64,000 nt of DNA from Methanocella arvoryzae MRE50 (lineage in GTDB: Archaea; Halobacteriota; Methanocellia; Methanocellales; Methanocellaceae): the NCBI RefSeq assembly GCF_000063445.1, contig NC_009464.1, positions 2,604,001-2,668,000 on the forward strand. The letters are read 5' to 3'. Under the pieces are notes generated by a model. The model made no database searches. It saw nothing but the letters and a program-made list of their open reading frames with translations, and was not told where the DNA came from. The position numbers were made by a program, and so were the translations under genes. Positions 41,495-51,114 of this stretch are shown piece after piece; positions within the stretch are counted from its first letter, which is position 1, and each line of letters opens with the position of its first letter.

Positions 41495-41719
41495 ACGTTT
41501 TCTCCTGCTGGCGACATCACAATTGTCTCAAGGTATAATAGCCTGATGGTATGAGCGGGCCGAAAGTAAGGCGTAACCGCCTGCTGCACAATAGCATAAT
41601 CAGCAAGTGACGATAGCGACTACGAGGGGTAATTATCCTGAACATTTTTTGATTTTTCTCGCAGCAATGCTGGCTTCACATTCAGATACTTATATACTTT
41701 TACAATCAAATTTCTCACT

Positions 41720-42178
41720 ATGGCGCAATTCCTCATCGTATGCCACAGTACTACGGGCAACACAAGAGCGCTGGCAGAGGCGATCAAGGATAGGGCGCAG
41801 TCGCTGCATGTCGACGCAGAGCTAGCCGACGCTTTCGACGTGAAGCCCGAAGATATCCTCACAGCGGCCGCCGTCGGCTTTGGCGTCCCGACCTTCAACT
41901 ATCATCCGGCCAGGCCGATCACCCACCTGATCGACAGCCTCTGCATTCAGGATTGCAGTGGAAAAATCGCTGTCGTGTTCGGCTCCTACGGCTGGAGCGG
42001 CCAGGGCCCGATCATGGTGGCGGAAAAGCTGCGGGCGCTGGGCTTTAAGGTACTGGATCCGGTGATCAGGGTGAAGTACCAGCCCTCGGAAAACGAGATC
42101 GATGGGTGCAAGCTCCTTGGCCGGGACGTTGCCGCGATGCTCAAGCGCATCCGGCGGACCGTCGACCTCAATGCCTGA
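41720..42178 (+). CDS. Flavodoxin-domain protein
   Basis: The 152-residue protein has the FMN phosphate loop STTGNTRAL at the start and FGSYGWSGQG as the second loop, as in the flavodoxin part of FprA-type proteins. It has no attached MBL or rubredoxin domain, so it is a free electron carrier. TATA-like CTTATATACTTTTA stands about 30 bases before the ATG, so the message may be nearly leaderless. It converges with the Fe-S gene after 26 bases. Confidence 0.88.
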   Translation: MAQFLIVCHSTTGNTRALAEAIKDRAQSLHVDAELADAFDVKPEDILTAAAVGFGVPTFNYHPARPITHLIDSLCIQDCSGKIAVVFGSYGWSGQGPIMVAEKLRALGFKVLDPVIRVKYQPSENEIDGCKLLGRDVAAMLKRIRRTVDLNA

Positions 42179-42204
42179 TTTTACCCCTGTGCGGGCGCTG
42201 TCCG

Positions 42205-42918
42205 TCAGGTCTTTAACCCGTGCGGGCAGGCATACAGGCACATGCCGCAGACTGCCGGCCCGCTTTCCTTTTCCATGGCTTTGAAGTATGCCTCGCACTT
42301 CCGGGCATCGTACCGGGCTTCCCTGGGCTCGTCCTCCCGGAAATTCCTGCCAGTAAAGGCCTGGACCGGGCAGGCGTCGACACACTCCGTGCAGTTCCCG
42401 CACTGCACCTCCATCGGCTCTCCCGCGGGCAGCAGGGCATCTGTGAGCACGGTGACGAAGCGTACCCTCGGGCCGGCTTCAGGTGTCACCAGCAGACAGC
42501 TCTTGCCAATCCAGCCCAGGCCTGCCAGGTGGGCGGCCAGCTTGTGGGAAAAGACAGCGCAGATGCGCTCATCATCCGTTCTGGCAGACGCAGGGACCGG
42601 GTACGCCCTGTGTCCGGCCCGCTGGACCTCTCCCGCGATCTTCGAGGCAACTTCATCAAGCCGGAGGTTGATCACGTCGTAGCAGTGAGTGCGATAGCTG
42701 ACGGCCACCGCCCTACTCTTACGGTCGGGCAGCTGGTCCACGATCTCGTCAAACAGCCGGATGCCCAGCGAAATAGCCCTGGGGTACTTCGCCATCCCGG
42801 GCCCACCCTGCCTCGCAAGCTCTTCCTTAGCCACGGCCAGATCGGCTATTCCAAAAAAGTCCACGCCTTCCTGCCTGGCAATCTCCCTGATCCGGTCTTC
42901 GAGAGCTACTGGTTGCAT
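42205..42918 (-). CDS. 4Fe-4S double-cluster protein (COG1600-like)
   Basis: The 237-residue protein has an N-terminal alpha-beta domain with an [20 protein letters not shown] start and a middle [20 protein letters not shown]. It ends with two cluster motifs, [16 protein letters not shown] and a late [11 protein letters not shown]. The pattern is like the Fe-S domain of epoxyqueuosine reductase (QueG) and related proteins, but the protein is shorter than QueG (about 350) and lacks the usual C-terminal part. Probably a redox protein of unknown substrate. It converges with the flavodoxin. Confidence 0.8.
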   Translation of the reverse strand: MQPVALEDRIREIARQEGVDFFGIADLAVAKEELARQGGPGMAKYPRAISLGIRLFDEIVDQLPDRKSRAVAVSYRTHCYDVINLRLDEVASKIAGEVQRAGHRAYPVPASARTDDERICAVFSHKLAAHLAGLGWIGKSCLLVTPEAGPRVRFVTVLTDALLPAGEPMEVQCGNCTECVDACPVQAFTGRNFREDEPREARYDARKCEAYFKAMEKESGPAVCGMCLYACPHGLKT

Positions 42919-42990
42919 AGATCAGAGTAGCTCTCTAACACAATGAATATTTTCGTGTGCAAGGCATGGCGGCTGTGAAACTACCTCGCG

Positions 42991-44175
42991 TCACTCGCCG
43001 GTTGTAGCTCCTCCCGGTGCCGCCAGTGCGCTCTGCGCCCGGGCGATCACGTCTTCGGACGGCACGCCTCCGGCGTTGACCCTCTCCCTGTAAGTGTAGG
43101 ACAGCCAGCCTCCCGGCAGCTTGTTCGCGTCCATGAACTCCATGTTGTAGGGCTGGAGGTTCACCTGGGTCTCCAGAACGTCGTTAACGTAGTCCTTGTT
43201 GGGCTCGAAGACGATCAGCGGCTCTATCGAGTCCTGCTTCAGCACGTCCATGACGTCCCTGCCCTCGACCTTTTCCAGCAGTTGAGCGCACATGTTGAAG
43301 TGGGTGATCTCGTCTGCGCAGAATCTCTCCCAGATTTTCTTTATGCGAGGATCGGTTTCTGTCTGGGCGCATGAGTAGTAGTTGTACGCTTCGTTCAGCT
43401 GCAGGAGTGTCAGCTTCTCCAGGAAGGTCACGTTCGGGTCGCCTACCAGCTCGTACTGGGAGACGTGCTGTTCCTCGATCTCGGCGATCTCCGCATACAG
43501 CTTTCTCGCCAGGTCGTCGCCGTACTGGTAGCCGTGTGACCTGTAGAAGAGCATGGTCTGCTGCTCTGCTGAGACGATGGTCTCGTTGTTCATCTTCGAT
43601 TTGAGGCTGGCCGTCTCTTTGTCGAAGTGCTTCCTCATCTCGTCCACCGGATGCCGGTGCTCGACGACGGTGGGTCTGCCGGGCTTGATGTCGGTCTTGT
43701 TCTGGGTGATCATCGTAGCATCCTTGCCTTCCAGCAGCATCATCATGTTACTGTACCTGTACAGGTGATCGAAGTCCTCCAGCAGCGCGAAGTCCAGCAC
43801 CTGCTTGAAGTACGGGTCAGGCTCGTTCTTGGCGAGGTTAGCTGTCAGATCGACGGCAACCTGCTCGTAGCTGACGGTGGTTTCCAGGACCGAAGCGCTG
43901 GCCGGGTTCAGCCAGTTGATGGTCTCCTGGTGCTGAGAGTCCGCCCGCCTGATGATCGCCATCTGCTTCTTAACTTCATCATCCCTGATGAGGCGAGCCA
44001 TCGCGTGCGATGTGATCACAGAGTTGTTTTCAATGCCGTTCATCAGGATAACCCGGGTCTTGGTGTAAGCGTCCGTAGTTTCCTTGTCGTAAGGCTCCTT
44101 GATCATCTCGTTCCAGCTCATGAACTGGTCGTCGATCGGCGTGCCTTTCATATCCAGAGGTTTGAATTTGGCCAT
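42991..44175 (-). CDS. Ferritin-like diiron-type protein
   Basis: From ATG 44175 (GGGGGGAACAAC before it) the protein is 394 residues, nearly all helical. It carries LLEDFDHLYRYSNM, EIAEIEEQHVSQYE and CADEITHFNMCAQ, a set of E/D-x-x-H motifs as in ferritin-like and rubrerythrin-like carboxylate proteins. There is no rubredoxin-type Cys motif. Role may be oxidative stress or oxidation of a substrate; the family is not certain. It is divergent from the disulfide reductase by 168 bases, so shared control is possible. Confidence 0.7.
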   Translation of the reverse strand: MAKFKPLDMKGTPIDDQFMSWNEMIKEPYDKETTDAYTKTRVILMNGIENNSVITSHAMARLIRDDEVKKQMAIIRRADSQHQETINWLNPASASVLETTVSYEQVAVDLTANLAKNEPDPYFKQVLDFALLEDFDHLYRYSNMMMLLEGKDATMITQNKTDIKPGRPTVVEHRHPVDEMRKHFDKETASLKSKMNNETIVSAEQQTMLFYRSHGYQYGDDLARKLYAEIAEIEEQHVSQYELVGDPNVTFLEKLTLLQLNEAYNYYSCAQTETDPRIKKIWERFCADEITHFNMCAQLLEKVEGRDVMDVLKQDSIEPLIVFEPNKDYVNDVLETQVNLQPYNMEFMDANKLPGGWLSYTYRERVNAGGVPSEDVIARAQSALAAPGGATTGE

Positions 44176-44343
44176 GTTGTTCCCCCCATTATCACGTGAC
44201 TGTAGCATCGTCACTGCAGGGTAAAACAGCTATCATCAGATTTACCGGAGTATAACTCCGGCGGCCGAGGCACCCTTGCCCGTGTTTGTCCCGCATAAGA
44301 TATGTCGTCTCACCGGGCGTACTAGTCTGGCGGAAGGCTGTGC
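44176..44343. promoter_or_regulatory. Divergent promoter between ferritin-like and disulfide-reductase genes
   Basis: A small hairpin CCGGAG-type arm pair (44245-44262, TTACCGGAGTATAACTCCGG) lies mid-region, on AT-richer DNA. It could be an operator for both genes. Confidence 0.4.
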
Positions 44344-45714
44344 ATGGAGACCTTTGATCTAATAGTCATAGGCTCGGGAGCAGGCGATCAGATCGTAAGT
44401 TACGCATTGAGCGACGGCAGCAAAGTGGCACTGGCCGACAGAGGGCCGACAGGCGGCACCTGCCTGAATACGGGCTGCATCCCTTCAAAGATGCTGATCT
44501 ACCCTGCGGACGTGATCCGGGCGGCCCAGGAAGCATCGGCTATCGGTGTCGCAACCACGATAAAGCCCGATTTCGGCCAGATCATGGAGCGTATGCGGAA
44601 CTTTGTCGACGGGGAGCGCCAGGGAATGGAAGAGGGCCTTCGCAAGGCGAAAAATCTGGCATTTTACCAGGGCGTGGCAGAGTTCACCGGCCCTCACACC
44701 CTGAAGGTCGGAAGCCATGAGATCACCGCGCCGAAAATCGTCATTGCCACTGGTGCACGGGTGGCGATACCGCCTATACCCGGCCTTAAGGAAACCGGAT
44801 ATCTCGATAACGTATCGCTCCTGCAACTCAGGGAGATGCCGAAAAGCCTGATCATCATTGGAGGGGGCTACATCGGCTGCGAGTACGCTCACTTCTTTTC
44901 GGCAATGGGCGCTGATGTAACCATAGTCAGCCGCCCGCCTGTGCTGCTGAACGATGAAGACCCCGAAGTGAGCGATACTGTTACTAAAGTCATGTCCAGA
45001 TATGTCCACGTACAAACCGGTTTCGAGGCGGATAAGGTCGGGAGAGAGGGCGACAGGAAGGTCGTTTACGCAAAAAGCAAAAAGGATGGCACTACCGCCT
45101 CATTCGAGGCCGACGAGATCCTGGTAGCTCTGGGCCGGCGGTCGAACGCAGACCTGCTCAAGCCAGAGAAGGCCGGAGTGGAAACCGATGCTAAAGGCTG
45201 GATCAAAGTCAACAAGTACCTGGAGACCAGCGTTCCCGGCATCTGGGCCATCGGCGACGCGATCGGCAGGTACATGTTCCGGCATACGGCCAACTATCAC
45301 GCGGAAGTCGTATACACCAACATGTTCAGCGAGCACAAGATGGAGGTGGACGAGCACGCAGTGCCTCACGCAGTCTTCACCCATCCTCAGGTAGGCCACG
45401 TAGGGATGACCGAGGCAGATGCAAAAGCAGCAGGCATCAAAGTCCTGGTCGGCCGGGCGAAGTATATCCAGACAGCCAAAGGTATAGCGATGCATAATCA
45501 TGACGGCTTCGTCAAAGTAGTGGTCACGGCGGACAATAAAAAAATATTAGGCTGCTCGGTAGTCGGCCCGGACGCCGCAGTACTGGTACAGCAGGTCGCC
45601 TACATGATGAACTGCGGGAGACAGGATCTGGGCCCGCTGTACACAACCCAGGTCATTCATCCCGCCCTGAGCGAAGTTGTCATGAGGGCCTTCGGGAACC
45701 TCCAGCCTGCCTGA
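44344..45714 (+). CDS. FAD-dependent pyridine nucleotide-disulfide reductase (Lpd/MerA-like)
   Basis: The 456-residue protein has an N-terminal FAD fold (DLIVIGSGAGDQIV), the redox pair GGTCLNTGCIPSK (Cys40, Cys45), the NAD fold LIIIGGGYIGCEYAHFF, the FAD-binding GIWAIGDAIGR and the C-terminal His-Glu pair HPALSEVV. This matches dihydrolipoamide dehydrogenase-like enzymes. No 2-oxoacid dehydrogenase genes lie near, so its disulfide substrate may be another thiol. It starts with ATG after a divergent promoter. Confidence 0.92.
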   Translation: METFDLIVIGSGAGDQIVSYALSDGSKVALADRGPTGGTCLNTGCIPSKMLIYPADVIRAAQEASAIGVATTIKPDFGQIMERMRNFVDGERQGMEEGLRKAKNLAFYQGVAEFTGPHTLKVGSHEITAPKIVIATGARVAIPPIPGLKETGYLDNVSLLQLREMPKSLIIIGGGYIGCEYAHFFSAMGADVTIVSRPPVLLNDEDPEVSDTVTKVMSRYVHVQTGFEADKVGREGDRKVVYAKSKKDGTTASFEADEILVALGRRSNADLLKPEKAGVETDAKGWIKVNKYLETSVPGIWAIGDAIGRYMFRHTANYHAEVVYTNMFSEHKMEVDEHAVPHAVFTHPQVGHVGMTEADAKAAGIKVLVGRAKYIQTAKGIAMHNHDGFVKVVVTADNKKILGCSVVGPDAAVLVQQVAYMMNCGRQDLGPLYTTQVIHPALSEVVMRAFGNLQPA

Positions 45715-45716
45715 GC

Positions 45717-46424
45717 CTAATCCTTCCCGTAGATGATGATCTTCAAGGTCTTCCAGAGCTTGCCGACGATGTCGATCAGCGATCCCACGATCGCCAGGAC
45801 CAGCAGCAGGGCCAGGCCCAGTTTACCCATTTCGGGCAGGTCCGGGTTGAACGGGAACACCTGCAGGATCCAGTAGAACAGGACGAGGCTCACGATACTC
45901 ATTGCCACTTCGCATAGAGAGGGTATCCACTTGCCCAACGGGAGCAGGTACAGCAGATTAGCAATGATCATGCCTGCCCCGAGCGCCATGAATATGGGTA
46001 CGAACACGGCGAAGTTCTCTGTGAACAGCGGCTGCAAGGTGCCGGAATGCATCTCCACCATTATCGGGATGTCCCTCCAGAAGAAGTACAGCACTGCCAT
46101 CCAGGCGAGGGTGACGATCGTCAGAAGGGCGATCCTCCAGAACGAAGATGAATTTTCCATCTCTCGCTTCACGCCTTTCAGGCGGTCCTCGTAAGGCTTC
46201 TTGAGCCTCGAGTCGTAGATGTAAAGGATTGACAGTATGATCGAGATGACGACGATCGCCAGGGCCATCGCTCCGACGACCGTGATGATCGTCGATACGA
46301 TCGAATCCTTTGGCAGCCCTGCGGCATCCGGCACTACATACTGGAAAACAACTGCGGTGAGCGCGAAAGCCAGAGCAAGGCCGCCCAGCGATACGATCAC
46401 CTTAACTATTGCTGATTTTTCCAC
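45717..46424 (-). CDS. Multi-helix membrane protein
   Basis: The 235-residue protein has six predicted helices (first at 8-30, then about 37-62, 95-115, 128-150, 160-185, 205-225), with a basic loop (RLKKPYEDRLKGVKREMENSS). The C-terminus is basic. It converges with the disulfide-reductase gene with 2 bases between. No family is recognised. Confidence 0.75.
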   Translation of the reverse strand: MEKSAIVKVIVSLGGLALAFALTAVVFQYVVPDAAGLPKDSIVSTIITVVGAMALAIVVISIILSILYIYDSRLKKPYEDRLKGVKREMENSSSFWRIALLTIVTLAWMAVLYFFWRDIPIMVEMHSGTLQPLFTENFAVFVPIFMALGAGMIIANLLYLLPLGKWIPSLCEVAMSIVSLVLFYWILQVFPFNPDLPEMGKLGLALLLVLAIVGSLIDIVGKLWKTLKIIIYGKD

Positions 46425-46739
46425 AATATCCCCCCGGGGTCAACTATTCGTATTTAGTCTCACTATCTACCTTATCAGTATTAGGTGTTGAAGAGCTATA
46501 AAAACCCCTTTGTCGGTAACCGGACAGGACCTCGCCTTTCCTGCTTTACCGCTATGAAATCCTCGATAGCCCGGCAGGCAGTCCCGCTGTCTCGATGTTC
46601 TCTCCACGGCTGCGGCGTAAACGCGGAGTTGGGCCGCACGACATGGATAATACTTCAAATAAGGCTATCATGGCTACGACTGACCTGATCTCACAAACTT
46701 ACTGCTGGGCTGCCGGCAGGCATTGACAGAGGTCTTGTT
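46425..46739. other. Spacer between divergent genes
   Basis: About 315 bases with the promoters of the membrane protein (minus) and the FAD-Rieske gene (plus). TATA-like CTATAAAAAC stands near 46496 on the plus strand; the stretch after it is GC-rich with short frames that do not look like proteins. Confidence 0.5.
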
Positions 46740-48305
46740 ATGGTTGCAGAATCGGATGGCAAGCACGGAGTAGAGGGCAGGTCCGAGTCGTTCTGGACTG
46801 CCAGCACGCATGATCCGGACTATCCTCCATTGTCTGGCGATCTAAAGGTGGACGTCGCCGTCATCGGCGGGGGCATCACGGGCATTACGAGCGCGCTAAA
46901 GCTGAAGAATGCCGGCCTCAAGGTCGCGCTGATCGAGGGCAGGAGGATCTTGCACGGGGCTACGGGCTATACGACCGCTCACGTCTCGTCTGCGCAGGCT
47001 TTGCAATATGGCGAGCTGATCGAGACCTTCGGAGAAAAGAAGGCCCGCATGATCGCAGACTCGCAGCAGGCTTCAATCGAGGAGATCGCCCGGACTGCCC
47101 GGGAGTACGGCATTGAATGTGACATGGCCCGCCCTGCAGAGTATGTGTACGCATCGGAAGAGGGGGATCTCAAAGACCTGAAAGACGAGTTCGAGGCGAA
47201 CAAGCGCCTGGGCCTCCCTGTCTCCTACGTAGATAAGGCTCCCCTGCCGTTCGAGAACTACGGGGCGATTCGATATGAAAACCAGCTGAGGTTTCACCCG
47301 AGAAAGTACTTGCTGCCGCTTGCACAGGCGATCAACAGTGACGGCAGCTACGTGTTCGAAAACACCATGGCCACCGACATCGACGACGGAGAAACCTGCA
47401 AAGTCAAGACCTACAATGGCAACGTCTTGGCAAACCACGTCATTGTTGCCACCCAGGTCCCGTTTACGATGAAGGACCTGCTGGTGACGCGGATGAAAGC
47501 CTGCCGTTCTTACGTCCTCGGCGTCCGGGTCGAAGGCGACGTATCGCAGGACATGTTCTACAGTACCGAGAAGCCCTGTCACTATATCCGGACTACTCCC
47601 GCAGATGGTGGTAATCTGGTCATCATCGGGGGCGAAGATCACCAGACTGGCAAAGTGACTGACACGATCCAGAAATACCGGGCGCTGGAGCAGTATGCCA
47701 GGGAGCGGTACAAAATCGCATCCATCGATTACAGCTGGTCGACTGAGGACTATTATACCTTCGATGGCGTGCCCTTCATCGGCCGGATGCCCAACATGAA
47801 GCACTGCTACATCGGCACCGGGTACAAAGGCACAGGCATGACATACGGCACGGTTGCTGCCATGATCAATACCGACCTGATCCTGAAAGGCTCCAGCCCC
47901 TGGGAAGAAGCCTACGATCCTCACCGGGTCAAGCTCACGAAAGAGGCGGGCGAGTTGCTGGCCACTCAGGGCTTCATCATGAAGCATTTCGTCGGCGAAA
48001 GGCTGAAAGGCCCGGAGCCCCTGGAGAAAATCCCTGCCGGCGGTGCAGGTTTCTCCACATATGGGGGGCACAAGGCCAACGTCTACAAAGAAGCCTCAGG
48101 CCAGGTCCACGCAGTAACGCCACAGTGCACCCACATGGGCTGCTATACCGAGTGGAACAACGGGGAAAGAACATGGGAATGCCCGTGCCACGGCTCATGG
48201 TTCGGCTACGATGGCAGCGTCCTCCACGGCCCGACGGTGAAACCTCTGAAGCGGCTGGACGATAAGGGAAAAAGGGCCGGCGGCGAGATGGAAGCCAGAC
48301 ACTAA
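46740..48305 (+). CDS. FAD-dependent oxidoreductase with C-terminal Rieske [2Fe-2S] domain
   Basis: The 521-residue protein is a DAO-fold oxidase: VDVAVIGGGITGITSALKLK for FAD, ATGYTTAHVS, and a substrate domain ending around MPNMKHCYIGTGYKGTGMTY. A Rieske domain is fused at the C-terminus with CTHMGCY (Cys462) and CPCHGSWF (about 480), both with the Cys-His pair. This fusion is known in bacteria and some archaea and is thought to pass electrons from an amine- or acid-type substrate to the cluster. It has an unusual Asn-rich patch near 470. It begins with its own promoter. Confidence 0.9.
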   Translation: MVAESDGKHGVEGRSESFWTASTHDPDYPPLSGDLKVDVAVIGGGITGITSALKLKNAGLKVALIEGRRILHGATGYTTAHVSSAQALQYGELIETFGEKKARMIADSQQASIEEIARTAREYGIECDMARPAEYVYASEEGDLKDLKDEFEANKRLGLPVSYVDKAPLPFENYGAIRYENQLRFHPRKYLLPLAQAINSDGSYVFENTMATDIDDGETCKVKTYNGNVLANHVIVATQVPFTMKDLLVTRMKACRSYVLGVRVEGDVSQDMFYSTEKPCHYIRTTPADGGNLVIIGGEDHQTGKVTDTIQKYRALEQYARERYKIASIDYSWSTEDYYTFDGVPFIGRMPNMKHCYIGTGYKGTGMTYGTVAAMINTDLILKGSSPWEEAYDPHRVKLTKEAGELLATQGFIMKHFVGERLKGPEPLEKIPAGGAGFSTYGGHKANVYKEASGQVHAVTPQCTHMGCYTEWNNGERTWECPCHGSWFGYDGSVLHGPTVKPLKRLDDKGKRAGGEMEARH

Positions 48306-48317
48306 ATCCTTTTCAGG

Positions 48318-48797
48318 TCAGGCGTGAAGCTGCGCCAGCTTCTGCCCTTCAAGCTCCGCTTTCGCCTCTATTAAATCCCCTATCAGGATGGCTGCAGGAT
48401 ACAGGATCTGGTCTTCCCTCTGCATGAACCTGATAAATGCTCGTGCCAGCCCGTGGTATTCCCTCTTGTCCTCTCGCAGGGCCACCTCTGCCAGCTTTTC
48501 CAGCGCTCCGATGATGTTCTCGGTTTCCCGCTTCATGTGGGGAAGCTCTCTCTTCAGGCGGGCGGTCATGTTGCTGATCTTCTCGATCTCGCCGGTGATG
48601 TTCTCGTTTGCCATGGTGGGCAGGTACTTCAGAGGGGGCAGGGCGTATTCGAAATCCTTGTTATAGTGAGACTGCGCCAGGCGAAAGGCATCTCTGGCTG
48701 CCAGGCCGATGTTGCCCGGCACGTTGACGGCGTCCTTAAGGCTCTGGTACAGGCTCTCGTACTCTTCGCTCACGCTTGCGGGAACTCTAGGCTTCAT
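48318..48797 (-). CDS. Hemerythrin-like helical protein
   Basis: From the ATG at 48797 the product is 159 residues and all helical. The pattern SVSEEYESLYQSLKDAV, an HYNKDFEYALPPLKYL segment, KRETENIIGALEKL and EYHGLARAFIRFMQREDQILYP recalls HHE-type hemerythrin domains, where His and Glu residues hold two iron atoms. The His/Glu set is less regular than in typical hemerythrins, so metal binding is probable rather than sure. It converges with the FAD-Rieske gene, 12 bases apart, and may also be redox related. A longer upstream frame is not supported. Confidence 0.6.
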   Translation of the reverse strand: MKPRVPASVSEEYESLYQSLKDAVNVPGNIGLAARDAFRLAQSHYNKDFEYALPPLKYLPTMANENITGEIEKISNMTARLKRELPHMKRETENIIGALEKLAEVALREDKREYHGLARAFIRFMQREDQILYPAAILIGDLIEAKAELEGQKLAQLHA

Positions 48798-48910
48798 ATT
48801 AGCCTGTTGTACAATTATTCTGATGAACTTCACCGCAGGGAAAAACGGCTCTGAAGAAAAGTTGTGCCGCCGGGGATGCCACAGATGATTGCCTGTCACC
48901 TGAAAAGGGA

Positions 48911-49567
48911 CTACGGCTCTGCCAGTTTGCGGGCCAGACTGAAGCAGGCTTCTGCGGCTGGCCTGTCACCCGCCTCTTTTAAAGCAAGGCCTTTGTTATA
49001 CCACGCCCCGGCATGGACCGGGTCGGATTCGATCACGTGATCGAAACAGCGGACGGCTTCCTGCGGCTGCCCGAGCATCAGCAGCGACACTCCTCTGCCA
49101 AACCAGGCTTCCGTCATCCCGGGGCTCATCTTCAGCGCGCATTCGAAGCACTCGGCAGACTCCCTGAACAACTCATAGTCCTCGCTCTCCATGGCTTTCT
49201 CCTGCAGTGCGAGGCCTTTGGAAAACCAGCCCGGGGCGTACAGCGGATCAATGCCTACAGCACAGGAAAAACATAGTATTGCGCCATCGATGTTTCCGGC
49301 ACTCTGGTATACGAGGCCTTTTTCCTGCCACGCCTCTGTCAACTCCGGATCTAAGGACAGCGCCCGGTCGAAACATTCGAGCGCAGCGTTCAGGTCTCCG
49401 CTCGCCTTCATGGCCAGGCCACGGCCATACCAGCCGCTAATGCTGTCAGGGTTCAGCTTTAAGATCCGGTCAAAACATTTGACGGCTTCCCTGCTATCCC
49501 CTCTGCCGAGCAGATCCAGGCCTCTGTTGTACAGGCGGCTTATTTCACTATCTGCGCTATCCTGCAT
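48911..49567 (-). CDS. TPR-repeat protein
   Basis: From the ATG at 49567 (GGGAG before it) the protein has 218 residues made of six TPR units of the form AWYGRG-ALKASGD-EAALECFDRALSLDP. Such repeats are protein-binding scaffolds. It has no signal peptide or other domain, so it is probably cytoplasmic. Its partner is unknown; the neighbours are redox and DUF362 proteins. Confidence 0.88.
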   Translation of the reverse strand: MQDSADSEISRLYNRGLDLLGRGDSREAVKCFDRILKLNPDSISGWYGRGLAMKASGDLNAALECFDRALSLDPELTEAWQEKGLVYQSAGNIDGAILCFSCAVGIDPLYAPGWFSKGLALQEKAMESEDYELFRESAECFECALKMSPGMTEAWFGRGVSLLMLGQPQEAVRCFDHVIESDPVHAGAWYNKGLALKEAGDRPAAEACFSLARKLAEP

Positions 49568-49819
49568 GCTGTACTCCCGGGCAATACTATAGCGTTTAAT
49601 TGTAATTCTCCTTATAAATACCTCTGCGGGGCGGTCTTGAAAGATCGCAGATGCCTGCAAAGACCTGCCCAAGCTGCCTAAGTAAATCCTGCTTTTCCCC
49701 TTTCTCCTGCAGGCCAGTATATCCGCAATCAGTTTTATCGACGGCCCGGCGAGCTATTCTGGCGATCACTTCGATAATATTTTTAATTATACTGATCGTA
49801 CCATTCATAGAACACGGTA

Positions 49820-50659
49820 GTGAGCCGCTTGACGAGTAAACCTGTATCTGTCTTACGTACCACCGATCCTGTCAACGGGCCGAAACAGGCGCTGGAGATA
49901 ATCCACGCGGACAAAATTCTGGAGCGGTACCAGCGCATCCTGATCAAGCCTAACTATGTCAACAACAGCGACCCATCGACCGGCGTGACCACCGATCCCC
50001 GGGTCGTCAGGGGCATCGTGGAGTACCTGCTGGAGCATGGCTGGAGCAACTCGGAGTTCGCCGTGGGCGAGGGCGGCATGGCCAGCTTCAACACGATAGA
50101 AACCTTCCAGAAAGTCGGGCTGACCGACGAGCTGAAAGGCTACGGCGTGAAGCTGATCGACCTGAACGCCGAGCCCCACGTGGAAGTGAAGATAGAGGGA
50201 GGCCGGTCGCTCAAGTCCGTCAAGGTCGCCCGCTCCTTCACAGAATATGACTGTATCCTGTCGGTGCCGAAACTGAAGGTGCACTGCTGGTCACTCTCGA
50301 CCCTGTCCATGAAAAACATGATGGGCGGCATTCTGCCCAAGGGCATCATGCACGACGACCTGGCGCAGAAGATCGTAGACCTCAACCGGGCCTTCGGACC
50401 TGAGCTTACTGTGATCGATGGTATCCTCGGCTGCCAGCGGCATGAGCTGGCCTGCGATCCGATCGCCTCCAACGTCATCATCGCGGGGGAGGATTTCGTG
50501 GCCACCGATGCCATCGGCTCGTTCCTCATGGGCCTCTGCCCGGACGACGTGCCCTACCTTGCCCTGGCAAAAAAGGCAGGTCTGGGGGAGAATGACCTGG
50601 ATAAGATTGACTATATCGGCGAGACGATCAGCCTGCTACGGAAACATTATAAGATGTGA
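49820..50659 (+). CDS. DUF362 protein
   Basis: The 279-residue protein matches DUF362: ILIKPNYVNNSDPSTGVTTD at the start, GEGGMASFNTIETF, CILSVPKLKVHCW with the Lys-His pair, then SMKNMMGGILPKG and the end GEDFVATDAIGSFLMGLCPDDVPYL. Unlike many members it has no ferredoxin domain. A GTG start is used with little upstream space from the AT-rich promoter. Function unknown; some family members are in redox or Fe-S contexts. Confidence 0.87.
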   Translation: MSRLTSKPVSVLRTTDPVNGPKQALEIIHADKILERYQRILIKPNYVNNSDPSTGVTTDPRVVRGIVEYLLEHGWSNSEFAVGEGGMASFNTIETFQKVGLTDELKGYGVKLIDLNAEPHVEVKIEGGRSLKSVKVARSFTEYDCILSVPKLKVHCWSLSTLSMKNMMGGILPKGIMHDDLAQKIVDLNRAFGPELTVIDGILGCQRHELACDPIASNVIIAGEDFVATDAIGSFLMGLCPDDVPYLALAKKAGLGENDLDKIDYIGETISLLRKHYKM

Positions 50660-50805
50660 TACGAGCGCCTTCGGCCAGGCTTAAAAGGTCGCAGGAAGAT
50701 CGGCAAGTAGTCAGGCCTGACCGAAGAACCCATACTATACGTGGCATAGTTATATTAACGGCCAGTTACAGTAGGCATAAGACATCAAGAGTTTAAGGTG
50801 TAAGA

Positions 50806-51114
50806 ATGGAAGCAGCATACTATTACGAGAGCAAGAGCAAGCCGGAAGTCGAAAAGCTACTTGAGGACGATTTCTTCAAGAGGCTCGGCCCCACCGACCG
50901 GGAAGCAAAGCTGCTGGGCAACAAGAGGGAGAGCGGTTTCTATCTATATGTCAAGGCGGCATCAGAAGACAAGTTCACAGAGGCCGTGAAGAAGATCGCC
51001 GATTCCAGGATCGAGCTGGTGAAGCTCACTGGTGAAGAGGAACAGATGGTCTTCGACGCCATCCACAAGGAAGAGGATGAGGCAGCCGAAGGCATGGGTG
51101 CAATCTTCGGGTAA
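50806..51114 (+). CDS. Small acidic conserved-type protein
   Basis: The 102-residue protein is rich in Glu and Lys: YYYESKSKPEVEKLLEDDFF, then a strand ESGFYLYVKAASEDKF, a helix, and an acidic end (EEDEAAEGMGAIFG). A TATA-like GTTATATTAACGG lies about 60 bases upstream. It looks like a real small gene, perhaps a stress or methanogen-specific protein. No family recognised. Confidence 0.65.
   Translation: MEAAYYYESKSKPEVEKLLEDDFFKRLGPTDREAKLLGNKRESGFYLYVKAASEDKFTEAVKKIADSRIELVKLTGEEEQMVFDAIHKEEDEAAEGMGAIFG

Noticed and set aside
41000-41720. Possible second mobile element or toxin-antitoxin near the insertion sequence.
   Set aside because: The PUA/ASCH-like gene stands alone with no partner, and no further terminal repeats or duplications were found.
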